Below are positions 22,740 to 32,403 of a stretch of 64,000 nucleotides of DNA, one piece after another; within the stretch, counting starts at the first letter, position 1, and each line of letters opens with the position of its first letter. Under the pieces are notes generated by a model that made no database searches, was not told where the DNA came from, and worked only from the letters and a program-made list of their open reading frames with translations. The translations under genes were made by a program, and so were the position numbers. This DNA comes from Cryptomeria japonica (lineage: Eukaryota; Streptophyta; Pinopsida; Cupressales; Cupressaceae): positions 185,860,449-185,924,448 of the forward strand of contig NC_081411.1 of assembly GCF_030272615.1 (NCBI RefSeq). The letters run 5' to 3'.

Positions 22740-23690
22740 AAAAATTAAGTTGGTATGCCAATCAAATAAGAGCATTATGAAGTGTCGAAGATATTGAATG
22801 GTAAGTTGTTGAAACTTGGTAAGATTTGTTCCCCTGATGAGAAGCAAGCTTTTACTGCTTTGTGTCAAGAGTTTCATGATGTGTTTGCTTGGGATTATTC
22901 AAATTTGAAGGGTTTTGATCCTCATATAGCCCAACATACTATAGAGTTAGAACTAGGGGCTAAGCCCATCAGATAAAAATAGAGGCCCTTAAACCCAAAA
23001 CTTGAGCCTTTGATGATTAAAGAGTTAACCAAGTTGATTGAAGGAAGAATCATTTACCTTATCAAACACACATCTTGGGTCTCCAACCATGTCCCTCTGA
23101 GGAAGAAAAATGGAGAGATAAGGTTGTGTGTTGATTTTAGAGACCTGAATAGAGCATTGATAAAAAAATCATTACCCGCTACCTTCTATGGAGCAGAAGT
23201 TGCAAGTGGTTGGAGGATCAAAAATATTTTCTCTCCTTGATGGTTATTTAGGATATAACCCAGTCTAGGTCAAGGATGAGGACCAACATAAAACTTCTTT
23301 TATAACAAAATGGGGTACCATGGCTTACAAGAGAATGGCTTTTGGTATTTCTAATGATGGATCAACCTTCCAAATGGCTATGGATATGGATTTTAAAGGT
23401 CTGATGTATAAGTTGGTACTGGTTTATCTAGATGATATAACTATGCTTTGAAAGAACTCTGATGAACATTTGTCTTATTTGAAGAAGGTCTTTGAGAGGT
23501 GCATGGAGTATTGCATTTCCATCAATCTAAAAAAGTGTATTTTTGTTGTGCAAGAGGGTAAGTTATTGGGGCACATTATGTCCAAATAGGGTATTTCAAT
23601 TGACCCCAAAAGAGTAAAAGCTATTTTAGATCTGTCTCTACCCAATCAGAAAAAGGGACTGAAAATTTTTATAGGCATAATTAATTTTGT
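22740..23690 (+). pseudogene. GyB reverse transcriptase
   Basis: 22782-22976 carries CQEFHDVFAWDYSNLKGFDP; 23010-23150 carries HTSWVSNHVPLRKKNGEIRL and CVDFRDLNRA (finger motif). The palm at about 23330-23600 reads KLVLVYLDDITML (catalytic YLDD), CISINLKKCIFVVQEGKLLG and SKGISIDPKRV with a stop after SK. Multiple stops (after KPIR, after TML) and frame changes near 23180-23240 make it inactive. Confidence 0.88.
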
Positions 23691-24240
23691 TAGAAGGTTT
23701 ACCAGATATTGCTAATTTATTGAAACCTCTAATTACAATCTTAAGAAAAAATGCATCTTTTAGCTAGACTAGAGAGGCAAAAGATGGTTTTCAGGCCATC
23801 AAAGAAGCATTGTCCATGGCACCCACCTTAATAAATCCAAATTTTTCCAAGGACTTCATCTTGTATGCTTATGGAGGTATGGACACTATTTATTCCATGT
23901 TGGTGCAATAGAATGTTGAAGGCTTTGAATAGCCTATTTCTTTTTTTAGCCAGGGTTTAGAGGAGTATGACTAGAGGTATAGCTTTGTGGAAAAGAATGT
24001 TCTTTCAGTCATTAGAAGTTGAAAGAAATTCAAATACATGATCTCTAATAATAAGATTCACTTAATGGTCACTCACCCAAGTGTGAAGGAGTTCTTATTA
24101 ACCAATATTTGAGTAAGAAAAGAGCAGGGTGGGTTACTATTGTCATGGAGTATGATGTGGATATCAAGATAAAAAAATTGGTTCGGGGAAAGGGATTATG
24201 TGAGCAGATTTCTACAATAGCTCAAAATGACTTAGGACAT
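23690..24240 (+). pseudogene. GyB RT connection and RNase H
   Basis: The post-palm connection and RNase H are readable through DLLKPLI-like sequence at 23710, then the canonical hybrid-degrading domain around 23880-24100 (LYAYGGMDTIYSMLVQ-type start, SFVEKNVLSVIRS). It ends with KRAGWVTIVMEYDVDIKIKK at 24115-24180. Stops interrupt it near 23765, 23910 and 23970. It corresponds to GyA 1814-2389. Confidence 0.78.
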
Positions 24241-24289
24241 GAAGAAAATAAGGTTTTGCTTCTAAATGATGCATATCAAAATGCTGATT

Positions 24290-24533
24290 TAAGTTGGGTC
24301 AAAGACATGACTCATTTTCTACAAACTAGTGAGTGTCCACTAGACCTGGATAGAGAAAAGAGAAGGTACTTCAAGTTGCATTCCATCCCTTATATCCTTA
24401 TTGATAATGTTTTATTTAGAAAGGACCTAAATGGTGTTCTACTAAGATGTATTGATAATGATCAAATTGATAAACAATTGCATGAGTTCCATGATGGAAC
24501 TTCACGGGGTCATTTTTTCCCTAAAACAACTCA
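24290..24533 (+). pseudogene. GyB integrase zinc-binding N-terminus
   Basis: LDREKRRYFKLHSIPYILID, LLRCIDNDQIDKQLHEFHDG and GHFFPKTTH correspond to the HHCC histidine half of a gypsy integrase. The cysteine half (RKCTKCAMF) lies at 25690-25725, beyond the inserted solo LTR. The insertion separates the two halves of one zinc finger. Confidence 0.85.
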
Positions 24534-24539
24534 TTGGCT

Positions 24540-25636
24540 TGATGATGACTGTAATGAACAATTTCATCATATGTTGTCATTGATGAAACACATACACACA
24601 CATATATTCATATTGTCTACCGGTGTGACTTCAAAGTTGTTTATATTGCAACTGGTATACTAGAGGTTTATATATAACTGGTACATGGTGATAATCGGTA
24701 TATACATGGAGATAACCAATGGATATACATAACTTGACATCAACATGAAGATCCAGTGGAGATTATCAAAGGAGCATCAAAGGATAAATAGTTTACATGT
24801 TTAACTCCAAACAGGTTTGGTTTTCCAACCAGTATTCATTGATTATGTGATGAGTTATCACTAGTCATGATGAGCTATCCTTACCGACAATTTTTGGTGG
24901 TATTTTTGTGATGAGTTATGATTGTTTGACAAGATACACTGCACCTAGGAAATTGTGATATGAATTCTAGAGGTTGACATGAAATCTAAATGTCAATATA
25001 TTCAAATCACAATGAATTATTTGGTATGATCAAAGGAGATATGTTATGAGATGATTTGTGGGAAGACAGAAGTGCTAAGTTGCAAATTATGTTGGTAATG
25101 AAGTGTTGAGTGCACAAAAGAGGATCTATTCAAGAAAGTTGTGCTACTACTAGATCACACCACTTGTTGTTTTCTAATCACTGCAATAGTCAAATCCCTT
25201 AACTAGGTAAGCTCTAACAAGCTTCATTGTACAAATCATCTAACCAAGTGATCCATTAGTTTCGATTCAGAAATCCTCTACTGATGTTACTCATAACCAG
25301 ATACTACCTTTTATAGGGTATAGCTTTTAACTAAGCTTTGGGATCTTTAACAAGATTCGTTCCTAGTAGAGCAACTTTTTGTAGACCTTAACCAGTCAGT
25401 TATCTATTACTATAGATAGTTAACTTGTGATTCCCATCTCACCGTGGTTTTTCCCATTTGGGTTTTCCAAGTATAAACACTTGTGTTATGATGGATGTTG
25501 TTATATCATTTTGGATTGCGTGGATATTATTTTACAAACTTGTTAAGTATATCTACCAGTTAGTGTTTAAAGTAGTATTATTTTTTGTGTCACTGATTCA
25601 AGCCCCCTCTTAGTGCTTTACAAGTCCATCACAAGT
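24540..25636 (+). mobile_element. S1: solo copia-type LTR in GyB integrase
   Basis: This 1.1-kb insert splits the GyB integrase zinc finger. It has the LTR layout seen in the copia-type elements here: GTTGTCATTGATG near the start, GTGGTTTTTCCCATTTGGG at about 25444-25462, and CCCCCTCTTAG near the end (25601-25612). It has no internal region, so it is a solo LTR left by LTR-LTR recombination. GCTTG occurs at both edges (24537, 25637) but does not fit TG...CA ends, so the exact limits are uncertain. Confidence 0.75.
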
Positions 25637-25639
25637 GCT

Positions 25640-26072
25640 TGGAAAATAATGAGGGTCGGTTATTATTGGCTAAGCTTATTCAAGGATATCCATGCTTGGG
25701 CAAGAAAGTGCACAAAGTGTGCCATGTTTGCAAGTAAAGAAAGGTTGCTAGCTTTGCCATTACGACCTATCTAGGTAGATCAACATTTTATAAAATAGGG
25801 AATTGATTTTATTGAACCCATAAACCCACCTTCAAGTGTTGGGCATAGGTGGGTTATCACTTCTACTAACTATTTTACAAGATAGATGGAAGAAGTGGCT
25901 TTAAAAGAATCCAATGAATCAGTTGTTTTGAATTTCTATGATGATTTAATAACTAGATTTGGGGTTCTTGAATCCATCATATCTGATAATGCCTTAGCTT
26001 TTGTTGGTTTGAGGGTGAGTGATTGGGAAATTAAAAATGGAATCTATTGGAACACATCCTCCAATTACTATC
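25640..26072 (+). pseudogene. GyB integrase: zinc finger end and catalytic core, part 1
   Basis: VGYYWLSLFKDIHAWARKCT supplies the finger cysteines. The core follows with GIDFIEPINPPSSVGHRWVI (first Asp) and ESIISDNALAF (second Asp), then NTSSNYY, where NA1 interrupts at 26073. Stops occur near 25775, 25797 and 25883. The remaining core resumes at 33658. Confidence 0.87.
26068..26072. repeat. NA1 target-site duplication, left copy
   Basis: CTATC, repeated at 33653-33657, directly flanks the NA1 LTRs. It encodes part of SNYYP in the GyB integrase, so removing one copy restores that codon order. Confidence 0.9.
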
Positions 26073-27229
26073 CATTGGCATTTTTGATGATTATGTTGTG
26101 ATTGTCATTGATGGACACACACTTGCATTGAGATCATTTTTGTATGTATTAGTTAAAGCTCAACCTGTACATGTTCCAATCGGTCTGATGCATTATAGTC
26201 CTTAGACTATTGGTGTTTTGCATAAAGTGATTACCGATCTGAAGCGGTATGTTGACCCCAAGTGGTTTGAGGATCTCAAGTGGTACGAAGGGCCAAAGTG
26301 GTAGAACACATATTTGCCAGTCTTCATTTTGTCAAACTAGCAACCAACATTTTGCTTGAACCGGTATTTTGTATAAACCGGTAATACTCTATGATGAGTT
26401 ACCAACCGACATTTTGTGATGAGTTACCATCCACCGATTGTTTGATGGTGCTGACACTTTAGCGATGCTTTTTGTGTCATGTTACTAGATACATCTAGAT
26501 ACATTGAACCTAGGAAACTGTATTGTAATCCTATTGGATCGACATGAAATCAGATTCCTTTATAAAGACATCATGTCTAGGGTTTTAGGTTGTTGTTGCT
26601 GAAGTTGATGTTGTCGCTAGGGTTTAAGGTGGTTGATGAGTTAGAGAGAGTATGAATGTGTAGAAGACTGAAGTAATGCTGGAATGCATTAAGAACTAGC
26701 TATCAAGGATCTAACCAAGCAATCTGTGCTATTAGCTAGATCAATCACTCATTGATTACTCACATTTTTGACAAGTCTATAACCCTTAACTGGGTAGGCC
26801 CAAAAGATTTTTGTAAATCCTCTAACAAGGTGGTTCACATCTATGGATCTAAAATCCTCTAGCAAGGTAGTCTTTAATCAGACTTATCTCCTGACAGAGA
26901 TTGAGATTCCTAACAGGATCTGTTCTAGTAAAGAACATTGTAAGACCTTAACCGGTCTGATCTTAACCGATCTGGTTCCTATTCTGCAGATAGTTACTTG
27001 TGAGTTCCATCTCACCATGGTTTTTCCCATTTGGGTTTCCATGCCAAAATCTCTTGTGTTATGGTGTTTGTGCTTCTGTGGGTGAATGCATTATTAGCTA
27101 TTTGGTTTGCATGTGTGCTAACCGGTTTGTTTGCTAAACTATTTTACCAGTTTACTGTTAGTCTTGAAAAGTGTTTAAGTGCAAAGATTTTTGGCATACT
27201 AATTCATCCCCCCTTCTTAGTATTCATCA
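26073..27229 (+). repeat. NA1 5' LTR
   Basis: It starts CATTGGCATTTTTGATG, a decayed TGTTGG-type start, and ends TATTCATCA. It keeps a 113-bp stretch with the TATA box that the 3' LTR lacks. It contains the CCTCTAACAAGG-like array (26781-26975), the GTGG-TTTTTCCC block (27011-27041) and the terminal CCCCCC tract. Confidence 0.93.
26560..26567 (+). promoter_or_regulatory. NA1 LTR TATA box
   Basis: TTATAAAG is followed by GACATCATGTCTAGGGTTTT. The same TATA and downstream bases occur in the NA3 LTR at about 58447-58455 on the minus strand, which supports a real core promoter. Confidence 0.65.
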
Positions 27230-27244
27230 ATTGGTATCAGAGCC
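27230..27244 (+). promoter_or_regulatory. NA1 primer binding site
   Basis: ATTGGTATCAGAGCC directly follows the 5' LTR and contains the intact initiator-Met tRNA complement TGGTATCAGAGC. Confidence 0.92.
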
Positions 27245-27348
27245 TACCTTTCTATAAGTTTAACCATTTGGAAAGAGATATAGGGGAATACACATTGAGG
27301 GAACTTACTCATTGGCTCACTCGGTCTAAGCAAGCATATGATGATCTT

Positions 27349-28557
27349 ATGGTCAAATACAAGGCACCTCAATCAAAAAGGAGAGAACATGTAGAAAAGC
27401 TGATGGAGCTATCTGAAAATAGCTCCTCTGATGAAGCGAACATGGAAGCCCTGATTCAAGAAGTAGAAAAGATGAATGAATCCAATTCCAACTTGAGAAA
27501 AGAATTGGAAGGACTGACTATCCGAATGTGCCAAGAGCTTGAGAATCAAAGGAAAGCTAAAGATCTGGTCAAAGACAAGGATCATGAAAACTCCAAGCTG
27601 AAGCAAGAGATTAGTGCCCTAACTACTCAACTCCATGCAAGCAAAGTGGAAAAGGAAGACATGCAAGGAGAACTGAACATTGCCATCTCTGAGAATGAAA
27701 ACCTGATGGAAACAAATGCTGCTATTTCCAAAGAACTCTTTGAGTCAAAGGAAATACTTGCTAAGTTGAATAAGAGTACTGTCAAGCTAGAGCAAAAGCT
27801 TGAATCTACCAAACCTGTCAAGAATATTGATGGACTTGGTTATTCCGGTCATGAGGAAGGTGAGACCTCTGGTACAAATTCTGGAGCATCAAAGAAACAG
27901 CCAGCGTCAAAGGATAAAGGTAAGCAAAAGTTTAAACCTGTTTGCTTTAATTGTCTTAAAGAAGGACATACTGCCAATGTGTGTAGAAGCAAGGTTTACA
28001 ATAATTTTCCTTATTTCCTAAATGATAAGCCTAGATCCTATAAATTCAATGGTAACTATTATGCATGCAACAAGTTTGGGCATAGAGCATCTGAATGCAG
28101 GTCAACTATGAACAACATTGGTAGATATCCTCAAAGGACCCAAGGAGTTGGTCTTGAACCTTTTGTGAACCAGAATCACAACTGGTTTAATGCTTCTAAT
28201 CATCAGTCAAGAAGCAGTAGCTATCAAGCGGCAATCGGATGGAGAGAAAATTGTATGGTCTGTCATGGTCATGGTCACATTGCTGCAACATGTAGGAGGA
28301 AGAATGACAACAGGAATAATGGACCTCGGAGAGTACCTAGATTGGTCTACTATCACTGCAACAAACTGGGTCATATTGCCAAATTCTGTAGATCAAGAAA
28401 GAACATATCTGATGATATACCGGTCACTCCAAAAGGAAAGATTGATGTTGACACTATTCAAGTGGATATGAACAAAACCTGGAAGAAGAAACCAGTGGTG
28501 TTACAAGAAGAACCAGTTTCTACAGCTAGTGTGGAAATATCAGAATTGGCAAACTAA
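27349..28557 (+). CDS. NA1 ORF1: coiled-coil, four-knuckle Gag-like protein
   Basis: This is an uninterrupted 402-codon frame from MVKYKAPQSKRREHVEK. The frame is also open back through the LTR to 27031, but this is the first ATG after the primer site. Residues about 15-170 form a heptad-rich coiled coil (EALIQEVEKMNESNSNLRKE, KQEISALTTQLHASKVEKED). A Lys-rich hinge follows, then four CCHC-type knuckles: CFNCLKEGHTANVC, YYACNKFGHRASEC (first Cys absent), CMVCHGHGHIAATC and YYHCNKLGHIAKFC (first Cys absent). The acidic/Lys tail ends VEISELAN. The copia capsid domain seen in C1 gag is missing. An RNA-binding, self-assembling role is likely from knuckles plus coil. Its frame is still open while ORF2 is broken. 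Confidence 0.9.
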   Translation: MVKYKAPQSKRREHVEKLMELSENSSSDEANMEALIQEVEKMNESNSNLRKELEGLTIRMCQELENQRKAKDLVKDKDHENSKLKQEISALTTQLHASKVEKEDMQGELNIAISENENLMETNAAISKELFESKEILAKLNKSTVKLEQKLESTKPVKNIDGLGYSGHEEGETSGTNSGASKKQPASKDKGKQKFKPVCFNCLKEGHTANVCRSKVYNNFPYFLNDKPRSYKFNGNYYACNKFGHRASECRSTMNNIGRYPQRTQGVGLEPFVNQNHNWFNASNHQSRSSSYQAAIGWRENCMVCHGHGHIAATCRRKNDNRNNGPRRVPRLVYYHCNKLGHIAKFCRSRKNISDDIPVTPKGKIDVDTIQVDMNKTWKKKPVVLQEEPVSTASVEISELAN

Positions 28558-28999
28558 GCATCAGAAAAGCTTAGGGGGAGCAAATGGAAAAATGTTTCGA
28601 ACACTCGGTTTACACTGGTAAAAGACCTTAACCGGTATGCGTTCCTGCCATTTGGTGGAAGACTGAAAATGGTAAAAGGCAAATTAGGGTTGATGTCCTA
28701 ATGGTGGAGCATTAATTGTAGTAGGTGAGGAATATGTTTAAAAGGAATTTTCAAATCATTTCTCACTATCATTTTCAAAGCGAAGAAGGTTTTCAAGTGT
28801 AGAGCGATGATAAAGTGATATGTGCTACGATTCAAAGAAAGTTGGAAACCTTGAATGAGATTCAAATTCAAATTGCAAATGGTCAAGTGAAGAACGCAAA
28901 GCAGTGATTCTACAACTGACGGAGTGTGAGGTGGAGAAGAATCTGAAAGCCCTAAATTCATGACTTCTGAAAGGTATTTTCGAGTTTTTAGTTTCTATC
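28558..28999 (+). other. NA1 intergenic region between ORF1 and ORF2
   Basis: Eleven bases after the ORF1 stop is AAGCTTAGGGGGAGCAAATG (28569-28588), a purine-rich tract that NA3 repeats in the same place. The rest is non-coding. Just before ORF2 lies CTGAAAGGTATTTTCGAG; the AAGGTATTT core recurs upstream of ORF2 in NA2 and NA3. Confidence 0.6.
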
Positions 29000-31900
29000 A
29001 TGACTTCTACATCCCATACTAGCTCTAGTGCATCTATTGATTCAACAAGCTTTATTCAACACAAGTCTAAATACAATACCCTATCACAAGTTCCAGCTGG
29101 TGTGATAGTAGAAGAGGGAATCTCAGATTACATAGATTGTAAAATTGAAGACCTAGGGTCTCTAGCAATTCACTCACAACTAGGTTTATTTTGTGGAAAA
29201 GATAAGAAGATCAAACCAAAGTATAGTATTTTGGAGAAGAAGAAGCTCCACAATGTTGTTTATTTCCTAGAGGATTTCACAGATGATCAGATTAGGATCA
29301 TTCTGAGCAGAGTTCATGGTGACAAGATGTACCTAGAAAGAATGCATGATATTACATTGCAAGTAATTCATACCGTCACTAGTTTCTGCAATACAAGGGA
29401 AGTGCCAACCCTAAGGATGGTAAGCAAGATGGAAATGTCAAAGCTCACTGGTTTAGTGAGTGACTCACGAGGAATGATTGTTAATTCCATCAAGGATGAC
29501 CTTGTGAAATATGCATGTATGGTGATTGGATACCGATCATTCTTAGCCAGCAGAATTAACTCTATATCTATTGCAGTGGTAAATGCTACTTACCAGATGA
29601 TCAAGGAAGATGCATCATTCGACCTCTGCACCGGTATGCAAAGGCAACTCCTATTGAATCTTAAATCGATCAAACAGGATAATGCATTGAGGTTCAAGTT
29701 TGGACAACTACTAGTTGGGTTGTTCTTTTACTTCCAAGGCTACTTTCCAGGAGTAGGTGATGTCCAATGGTCTGCTAACCAACCGGTAACCAAGAAAATC
29801 AAGGAAAGTCTGCAAGTAGTCGGTACCGACTACCCTGATGTTCTGAACAAGTACTTTGATGAGTTCAGAAGCAAGATGAGCCTGAGGATGAGGATATTTG
29901 GTGACATAGTCAAGAAGTATGAAGATGATATTTTCTTTATCATTAAAGTGGATCAATGCATAATGGAGGCTGTTGAGCCCAGACAGGAGGAAGTAGACCC
30001 TATGGGCTATGAGGTAATGAATGATATGTTGGAAGGATATGCCTCTACCCTTATTGCCTCACCACTTGATCCAAAGGAAAGGAGAATCGACACCTACCTA
30101 GAAAGGATAACACCAATTGAGGAACCCTCAACAAAGAAAGGAAAAGAACCTTCAGTGAAGAAGGCAAAAGTAGTCCCTTCAGCATCAGCACTGGCTAGTG
30201 TAACCAATCCTAAAATGACCAAGTGATCACCGGCTAAAAAGAAACTAGAAGTAGCACCTGCTAAAGTCTTTGAGAGAAGGAGGAAGACAAGGAATGCCTC
30301 ACCAGACTCAAAAGAAACTGTGTCTGAGGAAAAACCAAAGAAGACACGACAAGAAAAAAAAAAGACAAAGAATGAACCGACATCATTGACACCTGTAAAT
30401 ATTGACATTTCCTCCTACAAACTTTTGACACATTTTCAAAGAACTATCAAAAACATTAGGAGAAAAGTGTTGAATGATTTGATTAATTATTTTGATGACT
30501 TTGATGATGATGAAAAGGAAGCGATAGAAAAAGAAATTATTCAGTATTTATGTGTTAATGACTGGTCACCTTCAGAAATTAGATCTGAGACATCGAATAC
30601 ATTGTATAAGTCCTTAGACAATAAATGGCACATTGCCATAGAGAAAGAATAGGAAATTAGGGAGAAAGTTTTTGCTCAATACTTTCCTGACCTATCAAAT
30701 TCAGAGTTATTTGATGTCATCAACCAAAATAAAGGACTCCTTCACCAGAAGAAGAAGACTCTGGTTGTTGGGAGGAAGAATTGATGATGTTGAAAAAGAC
30801 ACTCATCTGCATATGACAACAGTGGTTCATACACATAAAGTGCTTCAAGCTAACAAGAAGGTTGAACAAGAACCGGCAATAACCAAACTGGATGAAGTGT
30901 TTGATGATGAAGGAAACTCGGTTATTGAACCTATCAACACTATTGATGTCAATGCTCTGGATGGAGAAGATATTGCTCAGGGTACACCATTGGAAGCAAT
31001 AGGATAGGCTGAATAGGAAATAAAGCAAAAGGAAACAAAGGACAAAAAGGAGGAAGCAAAGAAGAAAGCAAAGGAGAAGAAGAGGAAGGATGAAGAGGAG
31101 AAGAAGAAAAAGGACAAAGAGGAGAAGAAGAAGAAGGATGAAGAGGAAAAGAAGAAAAAGGAAGAAGATGAGGAGAAATAGAAACAGGAAGAGAAGAGAA
31201 AAGAAGAAGAGAAGAAAAGAAAAGAAGAAGATGAAGAGAAAAAGAAACAAGAAGATGCAAGGAAGAAGAAAGAGGAAGAGGATGAGATTAAGAGAAAGGA
31301 AGAGGAGAAGCTAAAGGAAGTAGAAAAGAAGAAGGAAGAGGAAGATAAGGTAGAGGAGAAGACGAAGGAAGCAAAAAGGAAGAAGGCAAAGGAGGATAAG
31401 GAAGAGGAAAAGAGAAAAGAAACAAAGAAGAAGAAGGGAAAGGAGAACAAGGAAGCTGAAGCAGCAAAGAGCACGCAGATGGAGACTCCACAGGAAACTA
31501 GTAGTCAAGACAAATTGACTGACCTCACTAGTCGTATTGATCTCCATTCTGCAAACAAAATGGAGCTGCTACAGAGCATCAAGGTTTCTCAAGAACGCCT
31601 TGAGGTGTTAAGGAAGAAGAAGGAGGAAGATGTGATCCAAGTTGCAGTGGAAACTCTTACCGATTTGTTACCCAGTACAAACCTCCCCAGTATCGACTCT
31701 TCATTGGCCCAATTGAAGCTCCTATGCACAGTAGTGGATGATCAAGTGCAGAGCTTAGAAGAGGTAGTAGAGGCAAATGCTAAGAAAGAGCATCAAAAGG
31801 CTCTCAATATTGCCCTGGTAAAGAAGCTTAATGAGCTCTGGTCTAAACTGCAGAAAGCACAGAAGGATATAAGGAATGCTCTAGATGAGGGGAATCTTCT

Positions 31901-32345
31901 ACTCAGCAAGATTTGCCAACCCCATTTGTTCTATGATGATGTGCTTGTACAGAAGCAAAAGCTTCAAACTGACTTACAGTTGTATATGGGTACCTTCAAG
32001 CTGCCATACGACTCTTTTGCAACTTATGGACAAACTGGCCACCAATTTCACATTCAGTGCACCAAATTAGAGTTGGAAATAAGCAACCAGACTCAAGATT
32101 TGCAAGAACTTCAACTGGTTCACTCCCACATTTGCAAATACTTTAGAAGTGCTATCTTAATTTGGATGTGTTGACGGCGACATAGGAGATGAGTACATTA
32201 GACACCATGGAAGAACAGGTCTCCCAGATGAAGACAAAGAAAGAAGTGGCAACCTCCCTACTTGAGTCCTGGTCTTTATCTATGAAACAATTCTTGTAGG
32301 ACTTTAAATCTATTTTTGACAAGTTTTATTCTTTACTGTCATTAA
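29000..32345 (+). pseudogene. NA1 ORF2: unknown protein with charged low-complexity and coiled-coil regions
   Basis: The first 408 codons (29000-30226) are open, starting MTSTSHTSSSASIDSTSF. The N-terminal half is globular and mixed in composition, with landmarks IILSRVHGDKMYLERMHDIT, VIHTVTSFCNTREVPTLR, YACMVIGYRSFLASRINSIS, RFKFGQLLVGLFFYFQGYFP and DPMGYEVMNDMLEGYAST. After TGA at 30224 and TAG at 30650 the same frame continues, then shifts near 30750 to a Lys/Glu-only stretch (about 31020-31450). A coiled-coil tail follows (NKMELLQSIKVSQERLEVLR, ANAKKEHQKALNIALVKKLN), with a last shift near 32150. I recognise no family. It is homologous to NA2 ORF2 and NA3 ORF2. An envelope-like or accessory gene of Sirevirus-type elements is one possibility; I see no signal peptide or convincing membrane helix. 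Confidence 0.85.
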
Positions 32346-32403
32346 CACTTATTATTTTAATGAAACAGGTGTTAGTCTGTAATATTATTTTTGTCATTGT
32401 TGG

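Noticed and set aside
26843..27085. 80-residue frame repeated at 33266-33508
   Set aside because: The repeat simply reflects the two NA1 LTRs; the peptide has no domain and covers promoter-proximal LTR sequence.
27031..27348. An upstream start for NA1 ORF1 inside the 5' LTR
   Set aside because: The frame happens to be open through the LTR end, but the same LTR frame in the 3' copy reads into unrelated sequence, and translation across the primer site is unlikely. The first ATG inside the element was used.
29000..30226. Identification of ORF2 as a plant mobile domain or env protein
   Set aside because: There is a vague resemblance in the IHTVTSF...TGLP region, but I could not find diagnostic motifs, a signal peptide or a membrane anchor, so no family was assigned.
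30977..31474. Long minus-strand Ser/Phe/Leu-rich frames opposite the NA1 Lys/Glu tract
   Set aside because: They are the complement of a pure-purine coding repeat (GAA/AAG), which cannot contain stops on the other strand. The coding direction is set by ORF2 homology to NA2 and NA3.
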